Assembly: GCF_900167935.1 (NCBI RefSeq)
Contig: NZ_FUYL01000014.1
Coordinates: 1 to 64,000, forward strand
Length of the DNA: 64,000 nucleotides
Origin: Maribacter arcticus
GTDB taxonomy: Bacteria > Bacteroidota > Bacteroidia > Flavobacteriales > Flavobacteriaceae
Direction: 5' to 3'
Part shown: positions 25,028-34,067 of the stretch, piece by piece
Numbering within the stretch: the first letter of the stretch is position 1
Layout of the letters: every line of letters starts with the position of its first letter
The notes under the pieces: generated by a model
Databases searched by the model: none
What the model was told of the DNA's origin: nothing
Seen by the model: the letters and a program-made list of their open reading frames with translations, nothing else
Position numbers and translations under genes: made by a program

Positions 25028-27224
25028 GTTTTTTGTCAAAAATATTCTCACCTATTTTTTGATAAAATACATCTGGTTTAAAAGGTTTGGTGACTACATC
25101 ATTACAGCCGGCCGCATAAAAACTCTCTAAACTGTCGTCTAGTGAAATTGCTGTTAATGCAATAATCGGTATGTCTTGGTTGAATTTTCTAATTTCAATT
25201 GTAGCCTCTTCGCCACTAATACCAGGCATATGAATATCCATAAGAATGGCATCGTATACATTTTCTTGGGCTAAAGTAATAGCTTCATGACCATTGTTGG
25301 CAATGTCACTCGTCATTTCCTTTTTAGATAGCATTTTTTTAGTGATTACTTGATTGATTTTATTATCCTCAACAATCAATAAGTGAAGATTTTTAAAATC
25401 GTAATCGCGCGGTGTTATTTCGAACGAAAAATCTTCCGGAATATCATCTAGACTTTTCATTTCAATTTCAAAGAAGAAAGAACTTCCTTCGCCTAATGTG
25501 CTCTCAAGTTCTATTTTACTTTTAAACAATCCTAAAAGACTTTTTACAATAGTAAGTCCTAAGCCAGTTCCACCATACTCACGGTTTATTTGAATAGAAC
25601 CTTGTTCAAATCCTTCGAAAATACTTTTTTGTTTTTCTTTTGAAATACCAATACCATTATCGCTAACTTCAAAATAAATAGTTACATCATCTTCAACTTT
25701 ATTAAGTAGTTTGGCAATAACTTTTACTTCACCACCTTTAGTGAACTTGATGGAGTTACCGATCAGGTTCATGAAAATTTGAGAAAGTTTTAATGGATCA
25801 CTTAATAAATGGCTAGGTATTTCAGAATCGTACTCCAGAATCAATTTGGTATTATTTGCTTTAGCACTTTGAGTCAATGAATTAATAACCTCATGAATAA
25901 CCTTGTTTAAGTTAAACTCCATATTAAGAGGTTCTAATTTATTGGCGTCAATTTTATTAATATGAAGTATATCATTTATAAAATTCAATAAATAATCACC
26001 AGAGAATTTTAATGCCTTTAAATGCTCCTTTTGATGTTCTTGTGGCTCCTCTTCTAAAAGAAGATGAGTTAAGCCTGTAACTGCATATAATGGAGTTCTG
26101 AGTTCATGACTAACAGTTGAAAGGAAGTTTGTCTTCGCTTCCATAGCTTGTACCGCGCCATCTCGTGCTATTTGTAATTCTTTATTCTTGGTTTGTAGTA
26201 AATCGTTCGTTTTAAATTTGATTTGATTGTTACGATATAAGGTAACTGCCAAAAGTGAGATAATAATTAAAAATGCCGAGGCTAAAATTGCTGTAAGTTC
26301 AGATCTATTTTGTGATTCTGTTAGCTCTTCAATTTTTTTCTGTTGCCTTGCTATTTCTTCAGTCTTATAATCATCTTTTATTTTATCGGCAGTTTTAGCT
26401 TCAATTTTATTTTTTTCTATGTTGAAGATTGAGTCTTTTAGCTGAAGTAGATTTTGACTGTTGACTAAAGATTTCTGATACAAACCTAATCTTTCATAAA
26501 CAGTGGTTAATAAAGCATTAGCTGTTTTAATATCTTCTAAAAAGCCATTGGTCTGTGCTACGACTAATGCATTTTCTCCATTTTTGGCTGACTCGGCTAA
26601 ATTGTCAGTTCTTAAATTTAACTCTGCCAGAGTTAAATATGCTTGAGTAGTGAGATATTCTTTTTCATGAATATCTGTATTTACAATAAGGGAGTTTAGG
26701 TTTTTTGTAGCACTATCATATTTTTCTAAACTAATATAAACTCTAGCCTCTGTCAATAATAGATTGTTGTAAAAATTTCTGTCATTATTTAGTTGTTTAG
26801 CATCGTTCAGCATAAACAATGATTGGAAATTCTGATTGCTTCGATGCAAGAGAATTGCTTTAATATATTTGTGCATCGCATCTGCATATGGGTATGCGAT
26901 ATCTTTCAATAAAACACTGGCTTGATCCCAATAGAATTCTGTATCTCCTTCTTTGTCAATTTTTAGAGATAACAATGCCAGCTCATGAAGACTATCGATT
27001 AATGCTTTGATATCTTCTTTTTTTTCAGCCTCATTAGCAGCGGTGTTTAAAGTTTCAAGGGCTAAATCTATTTTATCTTGATTCTTAAATTTTCTCGCTT
27101 GGTTAAAATAAGATTGAATGTCATTAGAGCTTACCGAATCTTGTGAAAATAAACAAGTGGTAGTCGCCAAAATAAAAATTGGGACTAAAAAGATTTTAAT
27201 TGCTTTATTTAAGAATAATAGCAT
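25014..27224 (-). CDS. Hybrid sensor histidine kinase with TPR-like sensor and receiver domain
   Basis: From the ATG at 27224 the protein has 736 residues: an N-terminal signal or anchor (about 8-28), a helical TPR-like region (about 35-290), and a membrane helix (about 309-330). A HisKA domain with His373 (VSHELRTP) and a HATPase domain (NLIGNSIKFT, DNGIGISKEK, GGTGLGL) follow, then a receiver with Asp663 (LMDIHMPG). Such TPR-hybrid kinases are frequent in Bacteroidota. The ATG shares one base with the TGA stop of the GAPDH gene (TGATG), so it is co-translated with that enzyme gene. The receiver is the only output module, so a further phosphotransfer partner is expected elsewhere. Confidence 0.9.
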   Translation of the reverse strand: MLLFLNKAIKIFLVPIFILATTTCLFSQDSVSSNDIQSYFNQARKFKNQDKIDLALETLNTAANEAEKKEDIKALIDSLHELALLSLKIDKEGDTEFYWDQASVLLKDIAYPYADAMHKYIKAILLHRSNQNFQSLFMLNDAKQLNNDRNFYNNLLLTEARVYISLEKYDSATKNLNSLIVNTDIHEKEYLTTQAYLTLAELNLRTDNLAESAKNGENALVVAQTNGFLEDIKTANALLTTVYERLGLYQKSLVNSQNLLQLKDSIFNIEKNKIEAKTADKIKDDYKTEEIARQQKKIEELTESQNRSELTAILASAFLIIISLLAVTLYRNNQIKFKTNDLLQTKNKELQIARDGAVQAMEAKTNFLSTVSHELRTPLYAVTGLTHLLLEEEPQEHQKEHLKALKFSGDYLLNFINDILHINKIDANKLEPLNMEFNLNKVIHEVINSLTQSAKANNTKLILEYDSEIPSHLLSDPLKLSQIFMNLIGNSIKFTKGGEVKVIAKLLNKVEDDVTIYFEVSDNGIGISKEKQKSIFEGFEQGSIQINREYGGTGLGLTIVKSLLGLFKSKIELESTLGEGSSFFFEIEMKSLDDIPEDFSFEITPRDYDFKNLHLLIVEDNKINQVITKKMLSKKEMTSDIANNGHEAITLAQENVYDAILMDIHMPGISGEEATIEIRKFNQDIPIIALTAISLDDSLESFYAAGCNDVVTKPFKPDVFYQKIGENIFDKKPKNS

Positions 27225-28234
27225 CAAATATAATTTTTACTGTTCATGTAGTTCATCAAATCAATGATTCTACTGCTATAACCGGTTTCGTTATCGTACC
27301 AACCAATAATCTTCACCATTTTTCCTATTACAGAGGTCATTAAAGAATCAAACGTACAAGAATAGCAACTATTGTTTATATCTATAGAAACTATTGGATC
27401 ATCGGTGAAGCACAATATATTTTTGAATTGGTTTTTCGATGCTTTTTCAAATGTATCGTTTATTTCTTCAATAGTTGTAGTCCTTTTCACATTTAAAGTA
27501 ATATCGGTTAAAGACCCATTTGGTACTGGTACTCTAATACCACAACCACCAATAGAATCAGCTAGTTCGGGAAATATTCTCGTCAAAGCTTTTGCGGCAC
27601 CAGTTGTCGTGGGTACAATAGATTGTGATGCTGCTCGAGCCCTTCTTAAATCTCGATGGGGTTGGTCATGTAAGCTTTGATCTGTGGTGTAGGAGTGTAT
27701 AGTAGTGATGTATGCTTGTTTAATGCCACAAAGGTCATTTATCACCTTAATCATAGGTGCTGCATTATTTGTGGTGCATGATGCGTTTGAAATGATATCG
27801 TCATTGGAGTTCAAAGTACCTTCATTTATGCCGAAGACAATCATTTTTATGTCATCTTCAGTAGGCGGCACTGATAGAATAACTTTTTTTGCCCCATTTG
27901 CAATATGAAAAGATAATGATTCTCGGTCCTTGAACTTGCCCGTGCATTCTACAACCAAGTCAACATTGGTAGAAGACCAGTTTATTTTTGAAGGATGGGT
28001 TTCGTTCGATAGCAGAATTTTCTTGCCATTAACTATAATATGTTTTTCGTCATGCCCAATTATATGGGGTGATGTGCCGTGTATACTATCGTATTTTAAT
28101 AAATGTGAAAGTGTTCTTGTATCTGCTAAATCATTAATGGCAACTACATTTAAATGTTCTTGTTGCTGCAATAGGCGGAATAGGGTTCTTCCTATTCTTC
28201 CAAAACCATTAATGCCAATATTTATTTTTTGCAT
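27224..28234 (-). CDS. gap: Glyceraldehyde-3-phosphate dehydrogenase, type I
   Basis: The 336-aa protein has the NAD motif GINGFGRIGRTLFR, Asp35 (INDLAD) that favours NAD over NADP, and the catalytic Cys153 in NASCTTN. It also has the later segments TTGAAKALTRIFPELADS and GWYDNETGYSSRIIDLMNYM. The residue four after the catalytic Cys, a Cys in most GAPDHs, is Asn here. It oxidises glyceraldehyde 3-phosphate with NAD and phosphate in glycolysis. It is not clustered with pgk or other glycolytic genes but is coupled to a hybrid histidine kinase, so it may be a secondary paralogue. Confidence 0.92.
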   Translation of the reverse strand: MQKINIGINGFGRIGRTLFRLLQQQEHLNVVAINDLADTRTLSHLLKYDSIHGTSPHIIGHDEKHIIVNGKKILLSNETHPSKINWSSTNVDLVVECTGKFKDRESLSFHIANGAKKVILSVPPTEDDIKMIVFGINEGTLNSNDDIISNASCTTNNAAPMIKVINDLCGIKQAYITTIHSYTTDQSLHDQPHRDLRRARAASQSIVPTTTGAAKALTRIFPELADSIGGCGIRVPVPNGSLTDITLNVKRTTTIEEINDTFEKASKNQFKNILCFTDDPIVSIDINNSCYSCTFDSLMTSVIGKMVKIIGWYDNETGYSSRIIDLMNYMNSKNYI

Positions 28235-28336
28235 TGGTTAACGTTGGTGGTGAATATATTATAGAACGATTAAAAAAGTGAACTAGTAATAAAAACAACA
28301 ACTATGTAAAACAATTCTAGTTGATGGTCGTACGAA

Positions 28337-29212
28337 TTAAAGAATGTGTTTATGTGCTTTATAAGATGATCTCACCAATGCACCACTTTCCACATGTCTG
28401 AAACCCATTTCTAAGCCAATTTCCTCATATTTTTTAAATTGCTCTGGAGTGATAAATTCCTTTACAGGAAGATGCTTTTTAGAAGGCTGAAGGTACTGGC
28501 CTATAGTAACTACATCGACATTTACGCTTCTTAAATCGGCCAAAGTAGTAATTACCTCATCTTCATGCTCCCCAAGACCTAGCATGATTCCAGATTTAGT
28601 TCTATTAATACCTTGCTTTTTTAAATAGTTAAGGACCTCAAGACTACGTTCGTATTTTGCTTGTATACGTACTTCTCTAGTTAATCTTTTAACCGTTTCC
28701 ATGTTATGAGAAACCACTTCTGGAGCAACATCTATTATTCTATCCAAATGCTTTTCGATTCCTTGAAAATCAGGAATTAAGGTTTCTAAAGTAGTGGTTG
28801 GGTTCATTCTACGAATAGCCTTTACCGTTTCGGCCCAAATAATCGAGCCCATGTCTTTAAGGTCATCTCTATCTACAGAAGTAACAACAGCATGTTTAAT
28901 ACCCATTATCTTAATTGAACGTGCCACTTTTTCTGGTTCTGCCCAATCAACATTTTCCGGTCTGCCAGTTTTTACTCCACAAAAACCACATGACCTTGTG
29001 CAAACATTTCCTAATATCATGAAAGTAGCAGTTCCTTCGCCCCAACATTCTCCCATATTTGGGCAACTACCACTAGTGCAGATTGTATGAAGATCGTACT
29101 TGTCAACCAAGCCTCTTAGTTGTGTGTATTTTTTACCTGTTGGTAATTTAACCCGAAGCCATTTCGGTTTACCTTTAGGTGGAGCAACATTTTCATTTAA
29201 GACTGTAGACAT
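28337..29212 (-). CDS. lipA: Lipoyl synthase (radical SAM)
   Basis: From the ATG at 29212 the protein has 291 residues. The auxiliary [4Fe-4S] cluster is bound by Cys45, Cys50 and Cys56 ([12 protein letters not shown]), and the radical SAM cluster by Cys71, Cys75 and Cys78 (CTRSCGFC). The C-terminal VRSSY supplies the Ser ligand seen in LipA. The enzyme inserts two sulfurs into octanoylated proteins. The start at 29230 is rejected because it lies within the candidate promoter. Confidence 0.95.
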   Translation of the reverse strand: MSTVLNENVAPPKGKPKWLRVKLPTGKKYTQLRGLVDKYDLHTICTSGSCPNMGECWGEGTATFMILGNVCTRSCGFCGVKTGRPENVDWAEPEKVARSIKIMGIKHAVVTSVDRDDLKDMGSIIWAETVKAIRRMNPTTTLETLIPDFQGIEKHLDRIIDVAPEVVSHNMETVKRLTREVRIQAKYERSLEVLNYLKKQGINRTKSGIMLGLGEHEDEVITTLADLRSVNVDVVTIGQYLQPSKKHLPVKEFITPEQFKKYEEIGLEMGFRHVESGALVRSSYKAHKHIL

Positions 29213-29227
29213 GCAAATATTTTGATA

Positions 29228-29235
29228 CAAATATA
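29228..29235 (-). promoter_or_regulatory. Candidate -7 element (TATATTTG) of lipA
   Basis: An exact TAnnTTTG match on the minus strand, 15 nt upstream of the ATG at 29212. It overlaps an upstream in-frame start, which supports the shorter protein. Confidence 0.4.
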
Positions 29236-29309
29236 CGAACTTAATAAGTGTCTATAAAGTAGAATTACCTACGAAACAATAGGCTTTTAAAATTTAAAAA
29301 TATAGAAGC

Positions 29310-29867
29310 TTACTTCCTTGCTTTAATGATTTCAGAAAGCAGTTTTTTAGCCCTAAGTAGCTTTACTTTAACGCTGTTCATAGGTTCATTTAAATTAGCT
29401 GCTATATCCGCATAGCTTAATTCATTGAAGTACCTTAGGTTTATGACTGTTTGGTAGTGAGGTTTTAATTTCTTAATGTCTCTTAATAAATCGGCTAAAT
29501 TCTGTTCTTGTATCAACTGATCTTCCATAGATGGTGTTACATCTAATGCGCTGGTTATTGCTTCGGCACTGCTTCGAGAGTCTAACAGGCTCTTTTTACG
29601 CTTGCGAACCAAGTCTATGTGTATGTTCTTAGAAATGGTGATTAACCACGTTTTGAAAACATAGGAGTCATTATAGGTGTGTATTTTATCAAAAGCTTTA
29701 GAGAATGTTTGTATGGTAATATCCTCTGAGTCATTTTCGTTTTGGGTACGTTTTAATTGAAAACCATAAACATCGTTCCAAAACATATCCAATAATCGAC
29801 TGAAAGCAATTTGGTTGCCTTCTTTCGCCTTTTGTATTGTTTCTTCTAAATTGTCTACGTTGTTCAA
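29310..29867 (-). CDS. RNA polymerase sigma-70 family (ECF) sigma factor, TTG start
   Basis: The 185-aa protein has sigma region 2 (SRLLDMFWNDVYGFQLKR, DSEDITIQTFSKAFDKI, FKTWLITISKNIHIDLVRKRK) and region 4 (KPHYQTVINLRYFNELSYADIAANL). The start is a TTG giving MNNVDNLEETIQKAKEGN, the usual N-terminus in flavobacterial homologues. No anti-sigma gene is adjacent on the same strand; the neighbour downstream is lipA. The regulon is unknown. Confidence 0.87.
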   Translation of the reverse strand: MNNVDNLEETIQKAKEGNQIAFSRLLDMFWNDVYGFQLKRTQNENDSEDITIQTFSKAFDKIHTYNDSYVFKTWLITISKNIHIDLVRKRKKSLLDSRSSAEAITSALDVTPSMEDQLIQEQNLADLLRDIKKLKPHYQTVINLRYFNELSYADIAANLNEPMNSVKVKLLRAKKLLSEIIKARK

Positions 29868-29911
29868 AAAATGATTTTGGGATAGGTAAGTTCTATAAGA
29901 ATGAATTTACC

Positions 29912-30115
29912 TTATTCAGAAATTATATCTTTTTTGCAATCTTGTTCGGCTGGTAATTTACCGCACATACCACATGCTTGTCCGTCTTGATTTAAAAATG
30001 GACTCTGACTCGCACAAGTTCCAGCAAATTCTCCGTCTTTTTTAGACCAAATTTTAATTGCGATACCTGCAAAAGCCAATGCTAATAAACCGATGGTTAA
30101 AAATAATAGTTTCAT
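29912..30115 (-). CDS. Small membrane or secreted Cys-rich protein
   Basis: The 67-aa protein has one N-terminal membrane segment (LLFLTIGLLALAFAGIAIKIW) and a short soluble tail with four cysteines in the pattern C-x13-C-x2-C-x7-C (GTCASQSP, ACGMCG, QDCKK). Similar peptides are conserved in Flavobacteriaceae as membrane or secreted proteins. The Cys pattern may bind a metal or form disulfides; this is not known. It has its own candidate promoter. Confidence 0.75.
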   Translation of the reverse strand: MKLLFLTIGLLALAFAGIAIKIWSKKDGEFAGTCASQSPFLNQDGQACGMCGKLPAEQDCKKDIISE

Positions 30116-30129
30116 AAGCTAATTTTAAA

Positions 30130-30137
30130 CAAAGATA
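30130..30137 (-). promoter_or_regulatory. Candidate -7 element (TATCTTTG) of the small membrane protein gene
   Basis: An exact TAnnTTTG match on the minus strand, 15 nt upstream of the ATG at 30115, directly after the terminator at 30144-30165 of the preceding operon. Confidence 0.4.
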
Positions 30138-30143
30138 AAAAAT

Positions 30144-30165
30144 AAAGCCCCAAAATAGGGGCTTT
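30144..30165 (-). terminator. Terminator of the sigma/anti-sigma operon
   Basis: An 8-bp perfect stem (AAAGCCCC/GGGGCTTT) with a 6-nt loop is followed on the minus strand by a T-rich run. It lies 24 bp past the anti-sigma stop codon. Confidence 0.85.
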
Positions 30166-30188
30166 AAGAATACTTTATATTTGTAATG

Positions 30189-30947
30189 TTAGTAAGCTAT
30201 ATTCGCTACAATGTTTTCGACGCTAGGAGCGTGATTACCACCTTTCTGTTCAATGGTAATATAGCCAACAGCATTTTCGGCATAAGGTAATGCCATTAAT
30301 TTTTGCTGATTGCCAGCCTCTTCAATGATACCTAGGTTAATCATTTTGCCATTAACCTCAGCCCACATTTGAAAACATTGACTTTCTGGAATGTGAGGTA
30401 ATTTGCTCACATTTATATAAGACAATTTTTTCACAGGATTTATATAAGCAACAGCTTTTAGGTCTTTTGCTTTTTGATTACCTCTAACATTATACTTTTT
30501 TGTTTGTGGGTTGTTTAGTACGATAAACTGGTTACGTACATCTTCCAACTGTTCTTTCATGTTTTCTTCAAGCAACTTTATCTTATTGCTAACCACGCTG
30601 TTCTCTTGTTGTAAACTTTGATTTTGATTCCAGAAGAAAGTTGAAATTCCTGCAAACATGATTGCAGTAATACTTGCCGCGATAGCATACCTGAAGAATT
30701 TTTTTCTTCCACTTCGCTCAGCTTTTAACCTTGATTGAATTTTATCCTTTAGCCCCTGTGGTGCTTCGATAGCGTGTAATTTTGCAAAAATCTCAAGGTT
30801 ATCTTGCAATTCATTATAAGTATCCCGTACTTCAGGATACATAGCAATATATCGCTCAACTTGCATAGCTTCTAAATCGGTAGTAGCTCCTAAAAGATAT
30901 TTTTCTAATAAATCAGAATCTAGAAAAATTTTTATTTTGTCTTTCAT
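30189..30947 (-). CDS. Anti-sigma factor, RskA type
   Basis: The 252-aa protein has an N-terminal cytoplasmic helical domain (LLEKYLLGATTDLEAMQVERYI, about residues 13-35), one membrane helix (about 84-105), a short coiled coil and a C-terminal RskA domain (VAYINPVKKLSYINVSKLP, ESQCFQMWAEVNGK, VGYITIEQKGG). It would hold its cognate sigma factor at the membrane until released by proteolysis. Its ATG overlaps the sigma factor stop in ATGA, a 4-bp overlap, which marks the pair as one translationally coupled unit. Confidence 0.9.
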   Translation of the reverse strand: MKDKIKIFLDSDLLEKYLLGATTDLEAMQVERYIAMYPEVRDTYNELQDNLEIFAKLHAIEAPQGLKDKIQSRLKAERSGRKKFFRYAIAASITAIMFAGISTFFWNQNQSLQQENSVVSNKIKLLEENMKEQLEDVRNQFIVLNNPQTKKYNVRGNQKAKDLKAVAYINPVKKLSYINVSKLPHIPESQCFQMWAEVNGKMINLGIIEEAGNQQKLMALPYAENAVGYITIEQKGGNHAPSVENIVANIAY

Positions 30948-31507
30948 AATACAATATTTAACATCATAGCTATAAGAGCAGGACCATAGATTTTACCTAA
31001 TTCGCGCAAACCTATTTTTAATCTAGACTTAATGGTTCCTAAAGGAATGTCCAACTCATCACTTGCTTCTTGTTGGGTCATGCCTTGAAAGAAAAGAGCT
31101 TCTAGAACAATCTGATATTTATCCTCAATTTTGCTAAGGTGCTCTTTCACATCCATTAACTCTGGCCTTGTACTTTCTACGCCTAATGTATATACGTCAG
31201 AAACATCTATTTGGATTTCCTTATCAGATTTTGTGTTTACACTTCTTAACTTGTCAATTGCTGTATTACGGGTAATCCTAAAAAGCCATGTAAAAAGTTT
31301 TGCTTTCTTAGGGTCATATGTGTCAGCTTTTTTCCAAATTTTCACAAAAGATTCTTGAACAACATCTTGGGCCAATTCTGGATCGCGTACAATTTTATTG
31401 GCGACTCCTAATAAGGTGTCGGCATAATTATCATACAGAAGTGAAATCGCTTTTTCGTTTCGCTCTTGTAATAATTCCACAATATGATTTTCTAATAGAG
31501 TGCTCAT
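30944..31507 (-). CDS. ECF sigma factor, SigK/RskA-paired
   Basis: The 187-aa protein has region 2 (ISLLYDNYADTLLGVANKIV, ELAQDVVQESFVKIWKKAD, TWLFRITRNTAIDKLRSVN) and region 4 (YQIVLEALFFQGMTQQEASDEL, PLGTIKSRLKIGLREL). It ends with a hydrophobic tail. The downstream RskA-like gene is its anti-sigma partner by position and by family knowledge. The signal sensed is not predictable. Confidence 0.9.
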   Translation of the reverse strand: MSTLLENHIVELLQERNEKAISLLYDNYADTLLGVANKIVRDPELAQDVVQESFVKIWKKADTYDPKKAKLFTWLFRITRNTAIDKLRSVNTKSDKEIQIDVSDVYTLGVESTRPELMDVKEHLSKIEDKYQIVLEALFFQGMTQQEASDELDIPLGTIKSRLKIGLRELGKIYGPALIAMMLNIVL

Positions 31508-31684
31508 AATTTAAAAGATGTACATATTTTTTTTAAATGGACATCCAAATACTAAGATTGAATCGTATATGCTTAAACGCTAAATTATAAAATTGATTGT
31601 TAATGATGCGTTATCTAAAAATATATATTGAATAAGTGGTCGGCTGGTAACTGCCCACTTTGTTTTTGGTTGGTTTGGTTTGGT

Positions 31685-31718
31685 AATAACCCTTGTAATT
31701 TATTTTACAGGGGTTATT
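31685..31718. terminator. Terminator hairpin overlapping the murB stop codon
   Basis: A 14-bp stem with one G-T pair (31685-31698 and 31705-31718) and a 6-nt loop is followed by T-rich sequence on the plus side and A-rich sequence on the other. The murB TAA lies inside the right arm. Confidence 0.75.
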
Positions 31719-32730
31719 TTATTATATTAACCTCAGGACTAATTGTAATATTAAATTCATTTTGGACCTCTTCAATAATTTTTGAAGCAAGTGCTAAAAT
31801 TTCTTTTCCTGTAGCATTGTCATAATTTACAAGTACTAATGCCTGATGTTGGTGTACACCAGCATCACCAAATCTTTTTCCTTTAAACCCACATTTTTCA
31901 ATTAACCAACCAGCAGGAATTTTATATATTAAATCAGAAATTTTATAAAAAGGAGCTTCAGGATGCTTGCTGATAAACTCATTAAAAACTTCTGTTGAAA
32001 CCATGGGGTTTTTAAAAAAACTACCACTATTACCTAATACTTTGGGATCGGGCAATTTACTTTGTCGTATGGCAATTATAGCGTTAGAAATATCCTTTAT
32101 GGTAGGGTTTTTAATTGCATCGCGCTCTAATTGCTCTTCTATAGCACCGTAACCAGAATTTATTTTATGATTATTCTTTGTTAATGAAAAAGTAACTGAG
32201 GTAATTACAAATTTATTTTTACCTTCATTTTTAAAGTAAGAATCTCTATACCCAAATTTACATTCTTCTTTAGTAAGTGTTATCAATTGCAGGTCTTCAA
32301 TTCTAATTGCTTCACAGCTTACAAAGCTATCTTTTAATTCTACGCCATAAGCGCCAATGTTCTGTATGGGTGCACTGCCAGTATTCCCTGGAATGAGAGA
32401 CATGTTTTCTAGACCTCCATAGTTATTTTCAAGTGTCCAAAGTACCATTTCGTGCCAATTCTCACCAGCCATTACTTTAACGCTTACAGTGTCATCAGAT
32501 TCATTTACAATCCACTTTCCTTTAAGATTTACATGTATAAATAAAGCATCTATATCATTTGTGAGTAGCATATTACTACCACCACCTATCAATATTTTTC
32601 TAGGATAATCATTGTTGCCAAGTATTTCTTGAAGTTCCTTAACAGAATTAGCTTCCACAAAATATCGTGCCTTGGCATCTATACTAAAAGTATTGTAGTT
32701 CTTTAATGAAAAGTTTTCGTGTATTATCAT
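31714..32730 (-). CDS. murB: UDP-N-acetylmuramate dehydrogenase (MurB)
   Basis: The 338-aa flavoenzyme reduces UDP-GlcNAc-enolpyruvate to UDP-MurNAc. The FAD-binding segments LIGGGSNMLL and IPGNTGSAPIQNIGAYGVEL and the catalytic serine region NSGSFFKNP are present. The C-terminal SPEVNII supplies the catalytic Glu. Length and the YGYRDSYFK-type insert (FGYRDSYFK here) fit the type I, E. coli-like branch. The ATG shares a base with the stop of the aminotransferase gene (TAATG), so the two are coupled. Confidence 0.95.
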   Translation of the reverse strand: MIIHENFSLKNYNTFSIDAKARYFVEANSVKELQEILGNNDYPRKILIGGGSNMLLTNDIDALFIHVNLKGKWIVNESDDTVSVKVMAGENWHEMVLWTLENNYGGLENMSLIPGNTGSAPIQNIGAYGVELKDSFVSCEAIRIEDLQLITLTKEECKFGYRDSYFKNEGKNKFVITSVTFSLTKNNHKINSGYGAIEEQLERDAIKNPTIKDISNAIIAIRQSKLPDPKVLGNSGSFFKNPMVSTEVFNEFISKHPEAPFYKISDLIYKIPAGWLIEKCGFKGKRFGDAGVHQHQALVLVNYDNATGKEILALASKIIEEVQNEFNITISPEVNIIK

Positions 32731-33920
32731 TAACCGTTATAGCTTTTAAGAGCTTCACCTAAAATATGCACTGCTCTTTTAAGGCTATCTTGGTCAAGTA
32801 CATAAGCAATTCTAATTTGGTTCTTGCCGAGCCCTTCTGTAGCATAAAATCCAGCTGCTGGTGCAACCATAACAGTTTCATTATCTACTCTAAAATCTTC
32901 TAAAAGCCATTGAGCAAAATGATCTGCATCTTTAATAGGTAATTCTGCAATACAATAGAAAGCACCTTGAGGTCTGGCAATTTTTATTCCTTTAATTTTT
33001 TCAAGTTCTGCAATTAGTATATTTCTTCTTGCAACATATTCTGTTTTCACTTCTTCAAAATAACTATCCGGAGTATCTAAGGCAGCTTCGCTTGCAATTT
33101 GGGCATACGTGGGTGGTGAAAGTCTAGCTTGTGCGAATTTAAGTGCCGTTGCAATAAACTCTTTGTTTTTAGAAACTAGAAAACCAATTCTAGCGCCGCA
33201 CATGCTGTATCTTTTTGAAACTGAATCGATAATAATTGCATGGTCATCTAATCCGTTTTCTTTTAATATAGAAGCGTGAACTTTGTTATCATATGTAAAC
33301 TCTCTATACACCTCGTCGGCAATAAGAAAGATATTATGCTTTTTAACTAAGGATGCTAATTTTTGAATCTCTTCTTTGCTATAAAGATACCCCGTAGGAT
33401 TACCAGGATTGCATATTAAGATAGCTTTAGTTCTTGGGGTAATCAATTTTTCAAAATCTTCAATTGGAGGTAGGGCAAAGTTATCTTCCAGCTTTGAAAC
33501 AACAGGTACTACTTTAACTCCACAAGCTGTGGCGAATCCATTATAATTGGCGTAAAATGGTTCAGGGATAATAATTTCGTCATCTGTATCGGCAACAGTA
33601 TTCATAGCAAATGCTAGTGCTTCAGACCCACCAGTGGTTACAATAATATCAGACGCGCTTACCGGAATATTATTCTTCACATAGTATTGTGCAATTTTGG
33701 TTCTAAATTCTTCAGAACCTTCTGTACGGCTATATTCTAAAACGTTTATGGTATTGTTCTTAACCGCATCTAAAGCTTGCTGTGGTGTTTTAATGTCTGG
33801 TTGACCTATATTAAGATGAATAACCTTAACCCCTTTCTTTTTTGCATTTTCAGCAAACGGAACTAATTTACGTATAGGTGATTGGGGCATAGAAAGCCCT
33901 TTATTAGAAACAGATGGCAT
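32730..33920 (-). CDS. PLP-dependent class I/II aminotransferase
   Basis: From the ATG at 33920 the protein has 396 residues of aminotransferase fold type I. Visible features are HLNIGQPDIKTP, NPGNPTGYLY, LIADEVYREFTYD and the PLP lysine in DSVSKRYSMCGARIGFL. It resembles aspartate aminotransferase-like enzymes of Bacteroidota, but the amino-acid specificity cannot be read from sequence. The frame extends two codons upstream to a TTG, which I reject in favour of the ATG. It is transcribed with murB. Confidence 0.9.
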   Translation of the reverse strand: MPSVSNKGLSMPQSPIRKLVPFAENAKKKGVKVIHLNIGQPDIKTPQQALDAVKNNTINVLEYSRTEGSEEFRTKIAQYYVKNNIPVSASDIIVTTGGSEALAFAMNTVADTDDEIIIPEPFYANYNGFATACGVKVVPVVSKLEDNFALPPIEDFEKLITPRTKAILICNPGNPTGYLYSKEEIQKLASLVKKHNIFLIADEVYREFTYDNKVHASILKENGLDDHAIIIDSVSKRYSMCGARIGFLVSKNKEFIATALKFAQARLSPPTYAQIASEAALDTPDSYFEEVKTEYVARRNILIAELEKIKGIKIARPQGAFYCIAELPIKDADHFAQWLLEDFRVDNETVMVAPAAGFYATEGLGKNQIRIAYVLDQDSLKRAVHILGEALKSYNG

Positions 33921-34067
33921 AATCAATTTATTTTACACAAAAGTGATAAATGATTATGGTTCTTACAATAATATTAGGTTTTATTTGATTTTTCTACATA
34001 GTGTTAAAATTATTTTTTGTAATCCTAAATTGGGTAACTTTAAGAGGATAACTAATTCATAACGATT

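Noticed and set aside
27225-27227. TTG as start of the hybrid histidine kinase
   Set aside because: An ATG follows immediately at 27224 and overlaps the GAPDH stop in TGATG, the usual form of coupling.
31662-31685. GGTTT-type simple repeat
   Set aside because: It is short and imperfect, and lies just before a terminator; no evidence for a phase-variation or regulatory role.
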